A stretch of 64,000 nt of DNA from RGIG426 sp045639905 (lineage in GTDB: Bacteria > Bacillota > Clostridia > Oscillospirales > Acutalibacteraceae), in contig JAZUDZ010000026.1 in NCBI GenBank assembly GCA_045639905.1, forward strand, positions 1 to 64,000, read 5' to 3'. Position numbers and translations under genes: made by a program. Numbering within the stretch: position 1 is the stretch's first letter; each line of letters starts with the position of its first letter. This document shows positions 63,377 to 64,000 of this stretch, piece by piece. The notes beneath the pieces were generated by a model. That model did no database searches and was not told the DNA's origin. It saw only the letters and a list, made by a program, of their open reading frames with translations.

Positions 63377-64000
63377 ATGAGTCAGTTTTTTAGTGAAAAG
63401 TATTCCGGTTTAACACCCTATGTTCCGGGTGAGCAACCCCAGGATATGCAATATGTAAAGCTTAACACGAATGAATCACCGTTTCCGCCTTCTCCGATTG
63501 CTCAACGTTTGGCAAGACAAGCGGCGGGGGATTTACAGTTGTATTCTGATCCTGATGTGAAGCAATTGGCCGCAGCCGTGGCGGAATATTATGATGTCAA
63601 AACCAGTGAAATTATGTTTTCCAATGGTTCGGACGATATTTTAAACTTCGCATTTATGGCGTTTTGTGATGACCGGCATCCGGCGGCTTTTGCGGATATT
63701 ACTTACGGATTCTATTCGGTTTTCGCCGAACAAAACCGCGTCCCGTATTCTGTTATTCCGTTGAATGAAGATTTTACACTGGATTATAAGCAATACTGCA
63801 GTATTGATAAAACTATCTTTATAGCTAACCCCAATGCGCCGACCGGTATTGCTTTATCCAGAGATCAGCTGGAAACCATTATTGCTTCAAATCCGAACTC
63901 TGTTATTGTTATTGATGAGGCGTACGTGGATTTCGGTGCAGAGAGTTGCGTTCCGCTGATTCATAAGTATAATAATCTTTTGGTTGTGCAGACATTTTCT
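63377..64000 (+). CDS. hisC: histidinol-phosphate aminotransferase, partial at the right edge
   Basis: The open frame runs off the window after 208 codons. It shows the start of HisC: YSGLTPYVPGEQP, LNTNESPFPPSP, LQLYSDPDVKQLAAAVAEYYDV, FSNGSDDILNFAFMAF, ITYGFYSVFAEQN, ANPNAPTGIALS and VIDEAYVDFG, and stops at VVQTFS, just before the PLP lysine. It converts imidazole-acetol phosphate to histidinol phosphate. GGAGG is 9 bases before ATG 63377. It follows hisD by 15 bases in the his operon. Confidence 0.95.
   Translation, partial: MSQFFSEKYSGLTPYVPGEQPQDMQYVKLNTNESPFPPSPIAQRLARQAAGDLQLYSDPDVKQLAAAVAEYYDVKTSEIMFSNGSDDILNFAFMAFCDDRHPAAFADITYGFYSVFAEQNRVPYSVIPLNEDFTLDYKQYCSIDKTIFIANPNAPTGIALSRDQLETIIASNPNSVIVIDEAYVDFGAESCVPLIHKYNNLLVVQTFS

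Overview
The window is a 64 kb chromosomal segment of a low-to-medium GC Gram-positive bacterium, most likely a gut-type anaerobe of the Clostridia. The evidence is the gene order and protein types: recA-recX-rimO-pgsA, rpsB-tsf, miaB-ylbF-mutS-mutL-miaA, yggS-sepF-divIVA-lspA-rluD, uvrB-uvrA, a single-chain GlyQS, an MsmX-type ATPase, DUF1292 and DUF6062 proteins, a Gram-positive LexA box at recA and strong AGGAGG ribosome sites. I cannot name a genus from the sequence alone.

Layout. 1-1.5 kb: a TnpB-only IS200/IS605 element cut by the left edge, next to tRNA-Gly. 1.7-3.9 kb (minus): lgt and a polysaccharide-polymerase-like membrane protein. 4.1-8.9 kb (plus): an SOS-controlled operon recA-recX-rimO-pgsA-dCMP deaminase and a membrane-anchored unknown. 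8.9-14.9 kb (minus): a GH20 hexosaminidase behind glyQS, msmX, a pseudouridine synthase, a 6S-like structured RNA and a DUF1292 gene. 15-17.8 kb (plus): valS and tRNA-Leu. 17.9-23.2 kb (minus): a Na/Pi cotransporter with unusual promoter repeats, a membrane unknown, two tRNA-Ser genes, a DUF6062 gene and an O-antigen-ligase-like gene. From 23.4 kb to the right edge every gene is on the plus strand.

The right two thirds hold rpsB-tsf behind a structured leader, the tRNA-modification and mismatch-repair run (miaB to miaA), a cell-envelope and division run (HlyD-like protein, yggS, sepF, divIVA, lspA, rluD), then an aminotransferase, trpS, uvrBA, an Mrp/C_GCAxxG pair, a beta-CASP nuclease, a uridine-kinase-like gene and rlmD. 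From 50.7 to 56.6 kb there is a looser accessory stretch (Sel1 repeat protein, a relic of an rlmD-like 3' end, a CDP-alcohol transferase, three GNAT acetyltransferases, an ABC half-transporter, a membrane acyltransferase, an HD-GYP protein). The window closes with an FAD oxidoreductase, two membrane proteins and the start of a histidine operon: yerC, a fused hisZ-hisG, hisD and hisC (cut by the edge).

No CRISPR array, prophage, toxin-antitoxin pair, rRNA operon or defence island is visible. The most unusual items are the HisZ-HisG fusion with a GCTAAA-motif promoter, the rlmD-like 3' relic behind a Sel1 gene, the 22-bp direct repeats at the phosphate transporter, the long acidic DivIVA tail, the lspA/rluD overlap and the TnpB element with its presumed guide RNA.
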